From: Thalassospira sp. HF15
GTDB taxonomy: Bacteria; Pseudomonadota; Alphaproteobacteria; Rhodospirillales; Thalassospiraceae
NCBI RefSeq assembly: GCF_011806525.1
Contig: NZ_JAAVKI010000004.1
Span: 434,001-498,000 of the forward strand
Length of the DNA: 64,000 nucleotides
Reading direction: 5' to 3'
Positions within the stretch are counted from its first letter, which is position 1; the number at the start of each line of letters is the position of its first letter. Under the pieces are notes generated by a model that searched no databases, was not told the origin of the DNA, and saw nothing but the letters and a program-made list of their open reading frames with translations. The position numbers and the translations under genes were made by a program. Positions 8,958 to 18,069 of the stretch are shown here, piece by piece.

Positions 8958-10211
8958 ATGAGCAAACGCAGACTGATCGTATTTTTCGACGGCACCTGGC
9001 AGGAGCCGGCCAACACGCCCCAACCGACCAATGTCGTCAAACTTCTGCGCGCCGTCCCCAGCAGCTCCGGGGATACCTCCCAGATCGTGTTCTATGACCG
9101 TGGTGTTGGCACCGGCAATCTGTTGGACAAAGTACGCGGCGGTGCTTTTGGCAACGGATTGCTTGAAAACGTCGTCGATGGGTATCGGTTTCTTGGCAAC
9201 AACTATCAGCCCGGCGACGAGATCTTTATCTTTGGCTTTTCGCGTGGCGCCTTTACCGCCCGCAGTCTGGCCGGACTGATCGGTCTTTGCGGCATTTTAA
9301 AACCACCCTATCTTGGCCATACCCTTCAGGACGATATTGCGAAAATTGCCAGTTCCGACTTATCGACAGAGGCAAAACGCACCAAGATTTCGACCCTTGA
9401 TATCGATGCTTATCAGGACGTGCCCATTGAATGCGTTGGCGTCTGGGATACGGTCGGATCGCTTGGCATTCCGGGCGATCTTGGCCGCCGCCTGATCCCG
9501 GCCAAATATCATTTCCATGATGTTCAGCTTGGCTCGAACGTCCGGGTTGCCCTGCATGCCATGGCGATTGATGAGAAACGCAGTGCCTTTTCGCCGACCT
9601 TGTGGGTCAAGAAGAAGGGCACCAAATTGCCAGACAAGCAGATCGTCGAACAGGTCTGGTTTCCCGGCGTGCACAGCAATATCGGCGGATCTTATGATGA
9701 TTGCGGCCTGTCTGACATCACGCTCGACTGGATGATCAAACGGGTCAAGAAACACACCAAGCTCAAGATTGATGAGGCGGGCCTGAAAACCAAACTGACG
9801 CCATCGGTCGAAGGACGCGGTTATGAAAGCCGCACAAAGTTATATTTCTTGTCTCACCTATATCCCTACCAGCGGCTGATCAGTCAGATCGTCCCGGAAG
9901 AGAAAACCTATCTCGATAAACTCCGCCTGAAATGCCCAAAATTTGACTGCCGCAACATCATACCCGAGGGTCTTGAGACGATCAACGAAGCCATCCATGT
10001 CAGTGCCCTGGAACGCTGGAACATCAGCACGGGGGTGCTGCATGACAATTCGGCCGAAGGGTCACTCGAACGCGTTCTTTATCGTCCCCCTAATCTTAAC
10101 GCTGTGCTTCGGGCGCACTATGTGGGCAAACACACACCCAACATCATCAATTGGAGCGGGGCCAACATGCGCAAAGACATTCCGTGGCCCGAACAATCGG
10201 AGTTGGATTAG
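8958..10211 (+). CDS. DUF2235-domain alpha/beta hydrolase
   Basis: The protein has 417 residues. The N-terminus RLIVFFDGTWQEPANTPQPTNVVKL is the hallmark of DUF2235, a domain also found in Tle1-type phospholipases of type VI secretion. The nucleophile elbow is FGFSRGAFTARSL (GxSxG with Ser in GFSRG). Later, WFPGVHSNIGGSY supplies the expected histidine region. No signal peptide and no VgrG or other T6SS genes are visible nearby. A lipase or esterase role is possible but not shown. The start at 8958 has AGGGGA upstream. An upstream in-frame extension to 8718 is unconserved. Its stop codon overlaps that of the convergent SURF1 gene. Confidence 0.82.
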   Translation: MSKRRLIVFFDGTWQEPANTPQPTNVVKLLRAVPSSSGDTSQIVFYDRGVGTGNLLDKVRGGAFGNGLLENVVDGYRFLGNNYQPGDEIFIFGFSRGAFTARSLAGLIGLCGILKPPYLGHTLQDDIAKIASSDLSTEAKRTKISTLDIDAYQDVPIECVGVWDTVGSLGIPGDLGRRLIPAKYHFHDVQLGSNVRVALHAMAIDEKRSAFSPTLWVKKKGTKLPDKQIVEQVWFPGVHSNIGGSYDDCGLSDITLDWMIKRVKKHTKLKIDEAGLKTKLTPSVEGRGYESRTKLYFLSHLYPYQRLISQIVPEEKTYLDKLRLKCPKFDCRNIIPEGLETINEAIHVSALERWNISTGVLHDNSAEGSLERVLYRPPNLNAVLRAHYVGKHTPNIINWSGANMRKDIPWPEQSELD

Positions 10212-11002
10212 TCGTCGCTGTCCGATTTCTTGCGCGGGCGCAAAACAATCCAGGCAGCCACAAGTGTCAGCAACGCCATGCCAAACCATGTCAGGGCATA
10301 GACAAGATGGTTGTTGGGGAAACGAATTTTGGTCAGGCCGCCAAGCGGCAGCTTGGCCGGGTTTTCCGCGCTATCACCATCAATGAAATATGGGGCGACA
10401 TTTGTCGCATCAAGGCCACGCTTGGTCGCCATCGCATGCACGTCACGTGAATACCAGCGTTCCTCAGCAGGCACATTATCGCGCATGAAGGTGCCAACTG
10501 GCTCGTTGATCCGAAGCAGGCCGGTCACTTTGACGTCACCATCGACCATGCCTTCGGGGCGCGTATCCGGGTCGCGCTTTTCGGTCGGGACGAAACCACG
10601 ATTGATCATGACAATCGTCCCGTCACCCCGCATCAGTGGTGTCAGAACCCAATAGCCCGCGCCGTAATCGGTTGCGGTATAGACCTGCGTTTCAAGATCG
10701 TTGCGATAGGTGCCGATCACCGTGACCTTACGGTATTCATCGCGTGCACGCGTCACATTTTCCCAGTCATCACGCGCCGGGGCTGCCACCGCGTCACCAT
10801 GCACACGCGCATCGACCCGTTCGATCAGGTCAAGCTTCCAGGCCCGTCGTTCGACCTGCCAATAGCCAAGGGCACAGAACCCGGAAAACAGAATGGCCGC
10901 CAGCATCAGGACAACGATCCTGGTTCTCGTTGACGGGCCTTTTTTCGCGCTATCGGATTCAGCAGCAGAAACATGATTGTCGGGCATGCCGGGTTCTTTC
11001 AT
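10208..11002 (-). CDS. SURF1-family oxidase assembly protein
   Basis: The protein has about 264 residues. There is an N-terminal membrane helix (RIVVLMLAAILFSGFCALGYWQVERRAWK) and a C-terminal one (LVYALTWFGMALLTLVAAWIVL), with a large outside loop between them. This is the SURF1 topology. The motif GYWQVERRAWKLDLI and the later RGDGTIVMINRGFVP, PNNHLVYALTWF are family signatures. SURF1 assists haem insertion into haem-copper oxidases. Here it follows a cyoABCD quinol oxidase rather than an aa3 enzyme. A strong terminator separates it from cyoD, so expression may depend on readthrough or its own promoter. The start is uncertain: 11002 or 10987. Confidence 0.9.
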   Translation of the reverse strand: MKEPGMPDNHVSAAESDSAKKGPSTRTRIVVLMLAAILFSGFCALGYWQVERRAWKLDLIERVDARVHGDAVAAPARDDWENVTRARDEYRKVTVIGTYRNDLETQVYTATDYGAGYWVLTPLMRGDGTIVMINRGFVPTEKRDPDTRPEGMVDGDVKVTGLLRINEPVGTFMRDNVPAEERWYSRDVHAMATKRGLDATNVAPYFIDGDSAENPAKLPLGGLTKIRFPNNHLVYALTWFGMALLTLVAAWIVLRPRKKSDSDD

Positions 11003-11025
11003 AGCTCGTAACAGGCTGGTTAAAC

Positions 11026-11060
11026 AAAAAGGGCGCGATCCCCATACAGGTATCGCGCCC
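11026..11060 (-). terminator. Intrinsic terminator of the cyo operon
   Basis: GGGCGCGAT and ATCGCGCCC form a 9-bp stem, followed on the minus strand by TTTTTG. It lies 22 bp after the cyoD stop and before SURF1. Confidence 0.85.
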
Positions 11061-11081
11061 CCTTCAAATATCAAGCAGTCC

Positions 11082-11462
11082 CTAGCCGAAGCTCGGGATC
11101 ATGTCGTGATCCATCTGCGGCATCATGTTGGTGTTGAGGTGATACATCACCCACATCGAACCGGCGATGGCAATCGCCACGATCACAAGGGTAAAGATCA
11201 AGGCCAGCATGTTCCAGCCACCTTCGGATTTGGTGTTCATGTGCAGGAAATAGACCATGTGAACAATGATCTGGATCACGCCAAGACCCATAACCCAAAG
11301 GGCGGTCGCAACCTTGCTGTCAAGAACACCGTCCATTACCAGCCAGAACGGGATCGCGGTCAGAATGACCGACAGGACGAACCCGATCACATAGCTCTTA
11401 TAGGTGCCATGCGAGGCCCCGCCATCATGATGGTCATCATGTGCGTGAGAATGTGCGCTCAT
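11082..11462 (-). CDS. cyoD: Cytochrome bo quinol oxidase subunit IV
   Basis: The protein has 126 residues, with a His-rich cytoplasmic N-terminus (HSHAHDDHHDGGASHG) and three membrane helices. The segments YVIGFVLSVILTAIPFWLV, VMGLGVIQIIVHMVYFLHMN and MLALIFTLVIVAIAIAGSMWVM are characteristic of CyoD. It is a small accessory subunit that helps assembly of the oxidase. The ATGA overlap with cyoC shows translational coupling. It is the last gene of the operon before the terminator. Confidence 0.95.
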   Translation of the reverse strand: MSAHSHAHDDHHDGGASHGTYKSYVIGFVLSVILTAIPFWLVMDGVLDSKVATALWVMGLGVIQIIVHMVYFLHMNTKSEGGWNMLALIFTLVIVAIAIAGSMWVMYHLNTNMMPQMDHDMIPSFG

Positions 11463-12079
11463 CCCAGAACTCCCAGCAGATAAACAACGGAGAAGACACC
11501 GATCCAGATCACGTCAAGGAAGTGCCAGAACATCGACAGGCACATCAGACGGCGCTTGTTCTCGACGATCAGACCGCGCTGGGCGACCTGAACCATCAGG
11601 GTGACAAGCCAGATGATGCCAAACGTCACGTGCAGACCGTGGGTTGCCACCAGCGTATAGAACGCAGAAAGGAAACCACTGCGCATCGGCGTCGCACCAA
11701 GGCTCCAGAGGTGATGGAACTCATAAAGCTCCAGCCCCACGAACGCGATGCCGAACAGACCGGTGATCGCCAGCCAAAGCTGCGTGCCGGCAATACTGCC
11801 CTTTTCCATCGACAGCATGGCAAAGCCATAGGTGATGGACGAGAACAGCAGCATGGACGTGTTGATCGCCACCAGTTCAAGATCAAACAGGTCAGCCGGT
11901 GCAGGACCAGCTGCGTAGTTCTGACCAAGAACGGCATAGGTTGCAAACAGGATCGCAAAGATGAGGCAATCGCTCATCAAATAGATCCAGAAGCCGAGCA
12001 TCGTACCCGTTTCCGGGTGATGCTCTTCTTTCAGATAAAAGACCGGCGCTTCGGTCTGAGAGGCAGTTGTATTCGCCAT
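11459..12079 (-). CDS. cyoC: Cytochrome bo quinol oxidase subunit III
   Basis: The protein has about 206 residues and five membrane helices, as in E. coli CyoC (204 residues). It shows TMLGFWIYLMSDCLIFAILFATY near the N-terminus and FYTLVATHGLHVTFGIIWL, with the TxGxHvxxG signature of haem-copper oxidase subunit III. The start at 12079 is chosen because AAGGGA lies six bases upstream. An ATG two codons earlier abuts that site. It lies 10 bp after the cyoB stop codon and overlaps cyoD by four bases. Confidence 0.95.
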   Translation of the reverse strand: MANTTASQTEAPVFYLKEEHHPETGTMLGFWIYLMSDCLIFAILFATYAVLGQNYAAGPAPADLFDLELVAINTSMLLFSSITYGFAMLSMEKGSIAGTQLWLAITGLFGIAFVGLELYEFHHLWSLGATPMRSGFLSAFYTLVATHGLHVTFGIIWLVTLMVQVAQRGLIVENKRRLMCLSMFWHFLDVIWIGVFSVVYLLGVLG

Positions 12080-12089
12080 TGTCATTCCC

Positions 12090-14099
12090 TTACGCCTGCT
12101 GTTTTGCCAGAAGGGCGGTACGTTCTTCTTCGGTCTTCACAACTTCGGATGCCGGGATGTGATAATCGCGGTCATAGTTGAAGGTGTGGGCAATTGACCC
12201 GGCGATCAGCACGATGAAGCTTGCCGCAACAAGCCACCAGATGTGCCAGACGAGGGCAAAGCCAAGAACGAGCGAGATCGCAGCCAGGATAAAGCCAGCG
12301 CCGGTATTTTTCGGCATGTGGATATCCATGAAGCCCGACGTCGGACGGACGAAACCACGTTTCTTCATGTCATCCCAGGCGTCCAGTTCATGAACGACCG
12401 GGGTGAAGGCGAAGTTGTATGCCGGAGGCGGCGACGACGTCGACCATTCCAGCGTACGACCACCCCACGGGTCACCGGTTTCATCACGTAGTTTGTCGCG
12501 TTTGATCACTGCAACAACAATCGACATGATGAAAGAACCGATACCACCGGCAATCAGAAGCGCACCAAAGGCCGCGATGATGAACCAGATCTGTAGCGAC
12601 GGATCGTCAAACTGGCTCATACGGCGGGTGACGCCCATCAGACCGAGGACATAAAGCGGCATGAAGGCAAAGTAGAAACCAATGGTCCACAGCCAGAAGG
12701 ACATCTTGCCCCAGAACTCGTCCAGCTTGAAACCGAACGCTTTCGGGAACCAGTAGACAATCCCGGCAAACATCCCGAAGACGACACCACCGATAATCAC
12801 GTTATGGAAGTGGGCAATCAGGAACAGGCTGTTGTGCAAGACAAAATCGGCCGGCGGAACAGCAAGCATCACGCCCGACATGCCACCAATCACGAAGGTC
12901 AGCATGAAACCGATGGTCCAAAGCATCGGCACATCATATTTGATGCGGCCCTTGTACATGGTGAACAGCCAGTTGAAGACCTTGGCACCTGTCGGGATCG
13001 AGATGATCATCGTCGTGATGCCAAAGAAGGCGTTCACACTTGCACCCGACCCCATGGTGAAGAAGTGGTGCAGCCAGACGATGTAGGACAGGATGGTAAT
13101 AACCACGGTGGCGTATACCATCGAGCTGTAGCCAAACAGACGCTTGCGGCAGAAGGTCGACACAACTTCGGAAAACACACCAAACGCCGGCAGGATCAGG
13201 ATGTACACCTCGGGGTGGCCCCAGATCCAGATCAGGTTAATGTACATCATGGCGTTACCGCCAAGATCGTTGGTGAAGAAGTTGGTGCCTGCATAACGGT
13301 CAAGACCAAGCAGAACCAGAACAGCGGTCAGAACCGGGAAGGCTGCAACAATCAGGATGTTGGTGCAAAGCGCGGTCCAGGTAAAGACCGGCATCTTCAT
13401 CATGGACATGCCCGGTGCACGCATCTTGACGATGGTCACAATCAGGTTCACACCCGACAGCAACGTACCGACACCGGCAATCTGCAAGGCCCAGATATAG
13501 TAATCAACCCCGACCCCCGGACTGTAGACAATGTCAGACAGCGGCGGATAGGCCAGCCAACCGGTCATTGCGAACTCGCCGACAAACAGCGACGCCATGA
13601 TCAGTGCGGCACCACAGGTGGTCATCCAGAAGCTGAAATTGTTCAGGAACGGGAAGGCAACGTCGCGTGCACCAATCTGAAGCGGCACAACGAAGTTCAT
13701 CAGACCGGTCACCAGCGGCATCGCAACGAAGAAGATCATGATCACGCCATGGGCGGTGAAGATCTGATCATAGTGGTGCGGCGGAAGGAAACCCTCGGCA
13801 CCATTAAACGCTATGGCTTGCTGGGCGCGCATCATCAGAGCATCGGCAAAGCCACGCAGCAGCATGATGATTGCCAGAATGATATACATGATGCCGATCT
13901 TTTTGTGATCGATCGACGTGATCCACTCGCGCCAGAGGTATCCCCACAGACGGAAGTAGGAAAGACCACCGACGACGGCGATGCCACCCACAACCACACC
14001 CAGGAACGTCACAAGAATGATCGGATCATGGAGAAACGGGAATGAGTCGAGGGACAGCCGGCCAAATATAAAATGTAAAAGGTCCGGATTGGAGAACAT
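12090..14099 (-). CDS. cyoB: Cytochrome bo quinol oxidase subunit I
   Basis: This is the catalytic core of the terminal oxidase. It oxidises ubiquinol, reduces oxygen to water and pumps protons across the inner membrane. The 669 residues are close to E. coli CyoB (663). The haem and copper ligands are visible: [11 protein letters not shown] (low-spin haem His), [15 protein letters not shown] (CuB His and the cross-linked Tyr), LHHFFTMG (CuB His pair) and [10 protein letters not shown] (haem His residues). The first helix and the C-terminal helices beyond the 12-helix core are the extra ones of quinol oxidases. Confidence 0.98.
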   Translation of the reverse strand: MFSNPDLLHFIFGRLSLDSFPFLHDPIILVTFLGVVVGGIAVVGGLSYFRLWGYLWREWITSIDHKKIGIMYIILAIIMLLRGFADALMMRAQQAIAFNGAEGFLPPHHYDQIFTAHGVIMIFFVAMPLVTGLMNFVVPLQIGARDVAFPFLNNFSFWMTTCGAALIMASLFVGEFAMTGWLAYPPLSDIVYSPGVGVDYYIWALQIAGVGTLLSGVNLIVTIVKMRAPGMSMMKMPVFTWTALCTNILIVAAFPVLTAVLVLLGLDRYAGTNFFTNDLGGNAMMYINLIWIWGHPEVYILILPAFGVFSEVVSTFCRKRLFGYSSMVYATVVITILSYIVWLHHFFTMGSGASVNAFFGITTMIISIPTGAKVFNWLFTMYKGRIKYDVPMLWTIGFMLTFVIGGMSGVMLAVPPADFVLHNSLFLIAHFHNVIIGGVVFGMFAGIVYWFPKAFGFKLDEFWGKMSFWLWTIGFYFAFMPLYVLGLMGVTRRMSQFDDPSLQIWFIIAAFGALLIAGGIGSFIMSIVVAVIKRDKLRDETGDPWGGRTLEWSTSSPPPAYNFAFTPVVHELDAWDDMKKRGFVRPTSGFMDIHMPKNTGAGFILAAISLVLGFALVWHIWWLVAASFIVLIAGSIAHTFNYDRDYHIPASEVVKTEEERTALLAKQQA

Positions 14100-14189
14100 C
14101 GGATTACTCTTCTTTCAACTGCAGAATGGCACCGCAACCGATGCCAGAACTGCGAAGGGCCGGTTGGCATTCACCAACCGACACTGCAT

Positions 14190-15329
14190 TTAAAACCCTG
14201 CCGAAACACCAACGGGTGCGACGCTCATGGCTGATGATTCCTGTACGTTGTCAAACAACGGAAGGTTTGCGATTTCGCTAGAAAATCCACCATCTGGAGC
14301 CGTACACAACGTTGCGACGAAGGATTTGCTATCAGGCAATGGCTGAGAGCCGCGCATCTGCGGGACGTCATACGTCAAAGACATGACGTTATAGATCCCG
14401 GCCAGACCGCCGCCGCCATTCTGGTCGATATACATCATCTCGTTCATGCACATCTTGGACTGATCGACGCACATATTGAGAATGGCCTGATAAAGCTCCG
14501 GATCGACCGAGCTGTAATACTGGACCGGTTCCTTGATGCTGGGTTTCTCCAGTTCAAGATATTGCGGTCGACCAAGGAAAGTCTCATCGGACTTTACGTC
14601 TTCAACCCAGGCATCAAAGCCGTCCTGGCTCAGACCATGGAACTTGAAGCGCATATGAGAGAAGCCCTCACCGCTATAGTTCCCGGAGAACCCGTCAAAA
14701 ACGCCCTCTTCGTTGATCACGGCATGGAGTTTGGTTTCCATCCCCGCCATCGAATAGATCTGCCCCGCAAGGGCCGGAATGAAGAAGGAATTCATGATCC
14801 CCGAAGAGGTAATCCTGAATTCGATCGGCGTATCGACTGGCGCTGCAAGCTCGTTGATCGTTGCAATGCCCTGTTCCGGATACAGGAACAGCCATTTCCA
14901 ATCGAGGGAAACAACTTCGATCACCATGTGCTCTGCATCTTTGGCGAGCGGACGTTCTGCATCGATGCGGTCAAGCGGACGATAAGGGTCAAGCGTATGC
15001 GTCGTGACCCAGGTGATCGCACCAAGGGCAATAATGATCACCAGCGGAGCCGCCCAAATGACGACTTCAAGCTTGGTGGAATGGTGCCATTCGGGATCGT
15101 ACTCGGCATCCTTGTTGCCCTGCCGGTATTTCCAGGCAAAGAACACAGTTAGTGCCATCACCGGAACGATGATCAGCAGCATCAGAATGGTCGAAACGAT
15201 AATAAGGTCGGACTGCTGGGACGCGATATCACCGGATGGGTCGATCACAACAAGGTTGCAACCGGCCAGAAGCGGCAATATCGAAGCTACAGCGGCGCCA
15301 CGTACAAATCTTGAAAGCATGTGCTTCAT
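14190..15329 (-). CDS. cyoA: Cytochrome bo quinol oxidase subunit II
   Basis: This is the first gene of the cyo operon. Its 379 residues begin with a lipoprotein signal (RFVRGAAVASILPLLAGC, lipobox LAGC) and are followed by two membrane helices and a periplasmic cupredoxin domain. The CuA cysteine ligands of cytochrome c oxidases are missing from the FFIPALAGQIYSMAGM region, as expected for a quinol oxidase. The C-terminal tail past about residue 290 is longer than in E. coli (315 residues) and carries several cysteines (NMCVDQSKMCMNEM). Quinol, not cytochrome c, is the electron donor. Confidence 0.97.
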   Translation of the reverse strand: MKHMLSRFVRGAAVASILPLLAGCNLVVIDPSGDIASQQSDLIIVSTILMLLIIVPVMALTVFFAWKYRQGNKDAEYDPEWHHSTKLEVVIWAAPLVIIIALGAITWVTTHTLDPYRPLDRIDAERPLAKDAEHMVIEVVSLDWKWLFLYPEQGIATINELAAPVDTPIEFRITSSGIMNSFFIPALAGQIYSMAGMETKLHAVINEEGVFDGFSGNYSGEGFSHMRFKFHGLSQDGFDAWVEDVKSDETFLGRPQYLELEKPSIKEPVQYYSSVDPELYQAILNMCVDQSKMCMNEMMYIDQNGGGGLAGIYNVMSLTYDVPQMRGSQPLPDSKSFVATLCTAPDGGFSSEIANLPLFDNVQESSAMSVAPVGVSAGF

Positions 15330-15771
15330 ACTTCCTCAGTCTCTGGAAGATGTTCTCAATGACAACCATATGCCAATGAGCCGCATAAGCGGTCCGTCAA
15401 AGACCGCTACGCGTCGTACCCCGCCGCAACCGCATATAGGAATTCTAATTCCAAACATCCACGGAGAAGGCACAAAGAAAGCAATTTTTTTTCAAAAAAA
15501 TGCCGGATCGGAAAGTTGGCGAGATTGCTATAGCTGCATCGCAGCAATGTCAAGGTACGCGCGGCGCATAGCAGGGTCGTAATGACAATTATCATTCCAA
15601 TGTAAACCGGACGTTGTGCGGTGCATCACAATAATTGACACTGACGTTTGAAATTCACATGTCTATACTTAGACTCGGTCCAAAGTCGTATCGTTCAGCG
15701 ATCCGAATTTGTGATCCAATCAAAAGCAGTTAGGACCAAAAAGGTCCGACCAGTGAATTAGGGAGAACGGC
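15330..15771. other. Intergenic region between cyoA and the MHS transporter
   Basis: There is no convincing gene in these 442 bp. Going left to right it holds a dyad GGAATTCTAATTCC (15439-15452) and a run of T then A near 15485-15500. On the minus strand TTGACA (15553-15548) and TATAGC (15532-15527) could be the cyo promoter, although their spacing of 15 is short. The near-palindrome AATGACAATTATCATT (15581-15596) is Fur-like and sits just upstream of that promoter. On the plus strand TTGACA at 15635-15640 may belong to the transporter promoter. Confidence 0.4.
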
Positions 15772-17112
15772 GTGACCCAAACGACAGAACACTACGCGAC
15801 CGCCACCTCGTCGGGTTTGGAACGCGATGCGCGGCATCACAATGCCGACGCCACCAATGATCCGGGACAGATCGCGCTTGGCGTGATTATTGGCCGGACA
15901 TCCGAGTTTTTCGACTTCTTCGTTTATTGCATCGCATCGGTACTGGTCTTCCCGCAATTGCTGTTTCCCGGTGAAACCGCACTCATGGGCACCATGTATT
16001 CCTTTGCCATCTTCTCTCTGGCCTTTATCGCGCGCCCTGTCGGCTCACTCGTCTTTATGACGGTTGATCGGCAGTATGGACGCGGCGTGAAACTGACAAT
16101 CGCCATGTTCCTGCTTGGCGGGTCCACGGCAGCCATGGCGTTTTTGCCAAGCTTTGCATCTTCTGGCGTGATTGCAATTTATCTTCTCTGCGCCTTCCGC
16201 TTCCTGCAGGGTCTTGCATGGGGTGGCGCTTGGGACGGGCTTGCATCGCTTCTGGCGCTTAATGCACCAGACAACCGCAAGGGCTGGTATGCGATGATCC
16301 CGCAGTTGGGTGCACCACTAGGTTTCATGCTGGCATCTTCGCTGTTTGCCTTCCTGCTGCTGACCCTTCACCCCGATGACTTCTTGAGCTTTGGCTGGCG
16401 CTATGCGTTCTTTGTCGCCTTTGCAATCAATGTCGTCGCGCTGTTTGCCCGTTTGCGTCTGGTGGCAACGTCAGAGTTCGGTCATCTGCTTGACCAGAAC
16501 GAACTTGAAGCAGCCCGTGTGATTGACACGCTGAAACATAACGGCCGTACCGTTGTGCTCGGCGCTCTGGTGCCGATGGTCAGTTATGCCCTGTTCCATC
16601 TGGTCACTGTCTTCGCACTGACCTGGGTCTTCCTTTATGCCGACGGTAATCCGGGTCAGTTCCTTCTGACCCAGGGTGTCGGTGCGGTGCTCTGTGCCTT
16701 TGGCATCATTGCATCGGGCTTTATCGCCGATCAGCTCGGCCGTCGCCGCTTGCTGGGCTACAGTGCCGGGATCATCCTGCTTGGGGCGGTTCTGACACCG
16801 CTTCTGTATACCTATAACATCATCAATGAGGGCATGATTGTTCTGGGTGGCTTTGCGGTTCTTGGCCTGTGCTTTGGTCAGGCGGCCGGAACGCTTGCCT
16901 CAAACTTCAAGCGCGAATACCGCTATACCGGATCGGCCCTGACCTCTGACCTTGCATGGTTGCTGGGCGCTGGGTTCGCACCGCTGATCGCACTTTATCT
17001 CTGTGACAAGTTCGGTCTGCCCGGTGTGGGTGCCTATCTTCTGTCAGGTGCGGTTGTCACGCTTCTGGTGCTGCAATTCAACAAGCAGTTCGGCGCCAAA
17101 ACCACGGATTGA
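15772..17112 (+). CDS. MFS transporter, metabolite:H+ symporter (MHS) type
   Basis: The protein has 446 residues and twelve membrane helices. The opening GVIIGRTSEFFDFFVYCIASVLVFPQLLFPG resembles the first helix of MHS symporters (ProP, KgtP, shikimate transporters), where an acidic residue and F/Y pairs are conserved. The loop 2-3 motif is DRQYGRGVKL, and DQLGRRRLLG is the second copy between helices 8 and 9. MHS proteins usually import organic acids, betaines or aromatic acids. The start is a GTG with GGGAGA a few bases before it. It stands alone, followed by a very strong terminator. The substrate is unknown. Confidence 0.88.
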   Translation: MTQTTEHYATATSSGLERDARHHNADATNDPGQIALGVIIGRTSEFFDFFVYCIASVLVFPQLLFPGETALMGTMYSFAIFSLAFIARPVGSLVFMTVDRQYGRGVKLTIAMFLLGGSTAAMAFLPSFASSGVIAIYLLCAFRFLQGLAWGGAWDGLASLLALNAPDNRKGWYAMIPQLGAPLGFMLASSLFAFLLLTLHPDDFLSFGWRYAFFVAFAINVVALFARLRLVATSEFGHLLDQNELEAARVIDTLKHNGRTVVLGALVPMVSYALFHLVTVFALTWVFLYADGNPGQFLLTQGVGAVLCAFGIIASGFIADQLGRRRLLGYSAGIILLGAVLTPLLYTYNIINEGMIVLGGFAVLGLCFGQAAGTLASNFKREYRYTGSALTSDLAWLLGAGFAPLIALYLCDKFGLPGVGAYLLSGAVVTLLVLQFNKQFGAKTTD

Positions 17113-17140
17113 TTGCCCTCTAAAACAAACCTCTAAACGC

Positions 17141-17176
17141 AAAACACCCCGACCGGATTGGTCGGGGTGTTTTTTG
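17141..17176. terminator. Strong bidirectional intrinsic terminator
   Basis: AAAACACCCCGACC and GGTCGGGGTGTTTT form a long stem with T-runs on both strands. It lies between the convergent MHS transporter and GST genes. Confidence 0.92.
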
Positions 17177-17223
17177 TTTTCCAAAGTTTGGCCCAGAGGA
17201 TATCCAAGCAAACTTTTGAAGAC

Positions 17224-17916
17224 CTATGAATAGTTCGACGGGAACATGGCGCGTTTTGCTTCTTCGTCCATTTCGGTTTTGAACGTGTGATCCTTGCCAA
17301 CTTCGCGCGCGCTGATGGCGGCCGGCAGGCGATTGATCTCATCAAACCAGCGCTTGATGTTTGGATACTTGTCCCAGATGTCCGGGTTCTTGTGGACAAA
17401 TGGCGCCTTGTCGATCCAGCCCCAGGCAGAGATATCGACAATCGTCAGGTCATCGCCAACGATAAATTCGCGCCCTTCGAGGTGATCTTCAAGCACCTGA
17501 TAGTGACGCGCGATCTCGTTGCGATAGCGATTTACGCCATAGTCGTTACCCTCGGGCGCGACATGCTGGAAATGCACGGCCTGCCCGGAAAACGGCCCAA
17601 GACCGGTGGCAATGAACATCAGCCAGGACAGAAATTCACCGCGGTCTTCCGGCTTGCCAAGGAACTTGCCGGATTTTTCGGCGAGATAAAGCAGGATCGC
17701 GTTTGAATCAAACACCCGCACTTCCTTGCCACCCGGGCCATCAGTATCGACAATCGCCGGAACCTTGCCATTCGGGTTAATCGCACGAAAGGCCGGGTCA
17801 TGCTGCTGACCTTTACGGGTATCAACCGGCAAAACCTCATAGGGCAGCCCGGATGCCTCAAGCATCATCGAGATTTTCTGAGGGTTCGGCGTCGGATGAT
17901 AATAGAAGCGGATCAT
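17224..17916 (-). CDS. Glutathione S-transferase family protein (YghU/YfcG-like)
   Basis: The protein has 230 residues. FYYHPTPNPQKISMMLEASGLPYEVLPVDTRKGQQHDPAF is the N-terminal domain of the nu-class or YghU/YfcG-like GSTs, where the TPNP-K segment replaces a catalytic Tyr or Ser. It is followed by NPNGKVPAIVD and VFDSNAILLYLAEKSGKFL. The C-terminal domain contains FIVGDDLTIVDISAWGWID, the N-capping motif. In E. coli such proteins reduce disulfides with glutathione. It is divergent from a paralogue at 18070, with a shared palindrome between them. Confidence 0.9.
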   Translation of the reverse strand: MIRFYYHPTPNPQKISMMLEASGLPYEVLPVDTRKGQQHDPAFRAINPNGKVPAIVDTDGPGGKEVRVFDSNAILLYLAEKSGKFLGKPEDRGEFLSWLMFIATGLGPFSGQAVHFQHVAPEGNDYGVNRYRNEIARHYQVLEDHLEGREFIVGDDLTIVDISAWGWIDKAPFVHKNPDIWDKYPNIKRWFDEINRLPAAISAREVGKDHTFKTEMDEEAKRAMFPSNYS

Positions 17917-17974
17917 TTTGGGTCTCCTTGCAGGAACTTGCCTTTACACAATGGCGTGACCTGCTCTTGCATTT

Positions 17975-17990
17975 TGGAACGATCGTTTTA
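17975..17990. promoter_or_regulatory. Candidate operator between the divergent GST genes
   Basis: TGGAACGATCGTTTTA contains the 10-bp palindrome AACGATCGTT. It agrees at 12 of 16 positions with the palindrome core in front of the peroxiredoxin gene (7336-7357). Confidence 0.5.
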
Positions 17991-18069
17991 AATTGACCGA
18001 TAACGTCCCGATTGGCAAGCTTTGATTATCGAAATTGCCACACGAATGCTTTGAAGGAGCCCATGGTTC

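Noticed and set aside
8958-10211. Type VI secretion effector
   Set aside because: DUF2235 occurs in Tle1 effectors, but no VgrG, Hcp, PAAR or immunity gene adjoins it.
12804-14045. 413-codon plus-strand frame opposite cyoB
   Set aside because: The His/Gln/Asp-rich translation is an antisense shadow of a hydrophobic membrane protein gene.
15635-15669. Sigma-70 promoter of the MHS transporter (TTGACA and TATACT)
   Set aside because: The spacing of 23 bases is too long for a standard promoter, so only the TTGACA is mentioned.
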